The translations under genes were made by a program, and so were the position numbers. A stretch of DNA of 64,000 bases from Thermobispora bispora DSM 43833. Lineage in GTDB: Bacteria > Actinomycetota > Actinomycetes > Streptosporangiales > Streptosporangiaceae. Below are positions 62,582 to 64,000 of this stretch, in pieces. Each line of letters starts with the position of its first letter. Position 1 is the first letter of the stretch. The stretch lies in contig NC_014165.1 of assembly GCF_000092645.1 (NCBI RefSeq), positions 1,178,001 through 1,242,000 on the forward strand, written 5' to 3'. A model generated the notes under the pieces. It did no database searches, had not been told where the DNA came from, and was given only the letters and a program-made list of their open reading frames with translations.

Positions 62582-64000
62582 ATGGCCACCCGTACGTCCG
62601 GACAGGGGCCCGGCAAGCGCCCCACGCGCCCCGGGCCTCGTACGGCTTCCGCGAAGCGCCCCCCGGCCCCCCGGGCGGGATCGAAGGCCAAGGTCCCGCC
62701 GAAGGCGGCCCGCAAGCGCCCCGTCGCCGCGGGCCACGACCCGATCAGCTTCTTCTTCCTGATCATCGGCAAGATCGTCATCGGCGTGTGGCTGCTGCTC
62801 GCGCGCTCCGTCGGGGCGGCCGCGCGGGCGCTCGGCCGGGAGGCGCGCGACCTCGACCCGGCGCACCGGCGCGACGGCCTCGGCCTCTCCGTGCTCGCCG
62901 GCGCGATCGTGCTCGCCGCGATGATCTGGCGGGAGTCGAAGACCGGCGTGGCGGCCGTGGTCGACGCGGTCGTCCGCGGCACGGTCGGCTCCCTCGCCTG
63001 GGCGGTGCCGATCTTCCTCGCGCTGCTCGCCTGGCGGGTGCTCCGGCACCCGGACCGGGGCGCGGAGACCGGGCGGATGGGGATCGGCTGGATCGCCCTG
63101 GTCGTCGGGATCCTCGGGATCGTGCACGTCGCCCACGGCACGCCGTACCCGGCGGGCGGCCCGAACGACGGGATGGACAAGGTCGCGGCGGCCGGGGGCA
63201 TGCTCGGCTTCCTCGCCGCGGCGCCGCCGGCGAGCATCCTGCCGGACTTCATCACGATCCCGTTGCTCATGATGCTCTCCGGGTTCGGCCTGCTGGTGAT
63301 CACCGCGACGCCGATCTACCGGATCCCCGAGCGCATCGCCGAGATCCGGCAGCTCATCTTCCAGCGGCCGAAGGCGGACGAGGACACCCGGCCGGCCACC
63401 CCGCGCCGCCGGACCCGGCGGCCCGCGGCGGACCGGCGCCCCGGCGAGGGCGACAAGCCGTACGACACGCCGGTGCTCACCGAGAAGGACCACTCCCCGG
63501 AGATCATCCCGGGCCTCGTGGACGAGCCGCCCGCCGCGGCGGAGGAGCGCCCCGAGCCCAAGCCGGAGCCGCCGCGGGAGCCTCCGCTGCCGACCGAGCC
63601 GCCGAAGAAGGCCGAACAGCTCGAGCTCACCCAGCAGGAGGGGACCTACCGGCTCCCCGAGCTGCGGCTGCTCAAGCCGGGCACCCCGCCCAAGCCGGCC
63701 ACCCAGGCGAACCGGGACGTGGTCAACGCGCTCACCAGCGTGCTCGAGCAGTTCTCGGTCGACGCCCAGGTGGTCGGGTTCACCCGCGGTCCGACGGTCA
63801 CCCGGTACGAGATCGAGCTCGGCCCCGCGGTGAAGGTGGAGAAGGTCACCGCGCTGGCGAAGAACATCGCCTACGCGGTCAAGTCCGCCGACGTGCGGAT
63901 CCTCTCCCCGATCCCCGGCAAGTCGGCGATCGGGGTGGAGATCCCCAACCCCGACAAGGACCTGGTGTCCCTGGGGGACGTGCTGCGCTCGCCGGTGGCC
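62582..64000 (+). CDS. ftsK: DNA translocase FtsK/SpoIIIE, 5' part
   Basis: The gene runs off the window: 473 codons are seen, without the ATPase motor. The N-terminal 50 residues are basic. Membrane segments follow ([86 protein letters not shown]), then a Pro/Glu/Arg-rich linker. The start of the alpha domain comes next ([72 protein letters not shown]). Expected to pump chromosomal DNA at the septum. Confidence 0.95.
   Translation, partial: MATRTSGQGPGKRPTRPGPRTASAKRPPAPRAGSKAKVPPKAARKRPVAAGHDPISFFFLIIGKIVIGVWLLLARSVGAAARALGREARDLDPAHRRDGLGLSVLAGAIVLAAMIWRESKTGVAAVVDAVVRGTVGSLAWAVPIFLALLAWRVLRHPDRGAETGRMGIGWIALVVGILGIVHVAHGTPYPAGGPNDGMDKVAAAGGMLGFLAAAPPASILPDFITIPLLMMLSGFGLLVITATPIYRIPERIAEIRQLIFQRPKADEDTRPATPRRRTRRPAADRRPGEGDKPYDTPVLTEKDHSPEIIPGLVDEPPAAAEERPEPKPEPPREPPLPTEPPKKAEQLELTQQEGTYRLPELRLLKPGTPPKPATQANRDVVNALTSVLEQFSVDAQVVGFTRGPTVTRYEIELGPAVKVEKVTALAKNIAYAVKSADVRILSPIPGKSAIGVEIPNPDKDLVSLGDVLRSPVA

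Overview
The window is very GC-rich, gene-dense actinomycete chromosome. Evidence: GTG starts, many leaderless promoters (a TANNNT -10 box 5-9 bases before the start codon), the actinobacterial order rimP-nusA-ylxR-infB-DUF503-rbfA-nrnA-truB-ribF-rpsO-pnp-M16 peptidase-dapB, TAP-like hydrolase, MMPL and CGNR families, and a cellulose-type AA10 oxygenase with CBM2. The Streptosporangiaceae (for example a thermophile such as Thermobispora) are my best guess, from gene content only. I see no transposase, integrase, tRNA, rRNA or CRISPR array.

Layout. 0.2-9.1 kb: secreted cellulose oxygenase, ispG (isoprenoids), secreted TAP-like peptidase, GNAT enzyme, and a divergent TetR/MMPL pair. 9.4-10.1 kb: an unusually AT-rich patch with two inverted repeats in front of a small histidine-rich secreted protein. 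10.9-19.4 kb: housekeeping and orphan genes (HEAT-repeat protein, ATP-grasp, SLOG, SDR, GntR/UTRA, GNAT, FprA, unknown protein). 19.6-37.0 kb: proS, a ferritin-like pair, then the core translation / RNA-processing cluster ending in pnp, the M16 peptidase and dapB. 37.5-46.3 kb: menA and a group of regulators (CGNR, MocR, tandem GntR, GntR/UTRA) with an EamA transporter, radC and small genes. 46.7-49.4 kb: dapA and rnj.

49.6-62.5 kb is the most interesting part: a self-contained island for pectin / uronic-acid use lying between rnj and ftsK. It encodes a secreted pectate lyase, a CUT1 ABC importer without its own ATPase, uronate dehydrogenase, a glucarate-dehydratase-type enolase-superfamily enzyme, 5-dehydro-4-deoxyglucarate dehydratase, a 2-oxoglutarate-semialdehyde dehydrogenase, a second enolase-superfamily protein with an altered active site, an unrecognised cytosolic protein and an IclR regulator. 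Together they would take pectin fragments to uronates, to aldarates, to 5-dehydro-4-deoxyglucarate, to 2-oxoglutarate semialdehyde and to 2-oxoglutarate. Three promoters of the island carry the same 23-bp three-half-site element (TGAA-N5-TTCA-N6-TGAA or TGAT), which I propose is the IclR operator.

Long gene-free stretches (5.7-6.3, 10.1-10.9, 14.6-15.2, 35.8-36.3, 37.0-37.5, 38.4-39.0, 44.1-45.1 kb) are GC-rich, degenerate and sometimes repetitive; several hold strong hairpins.
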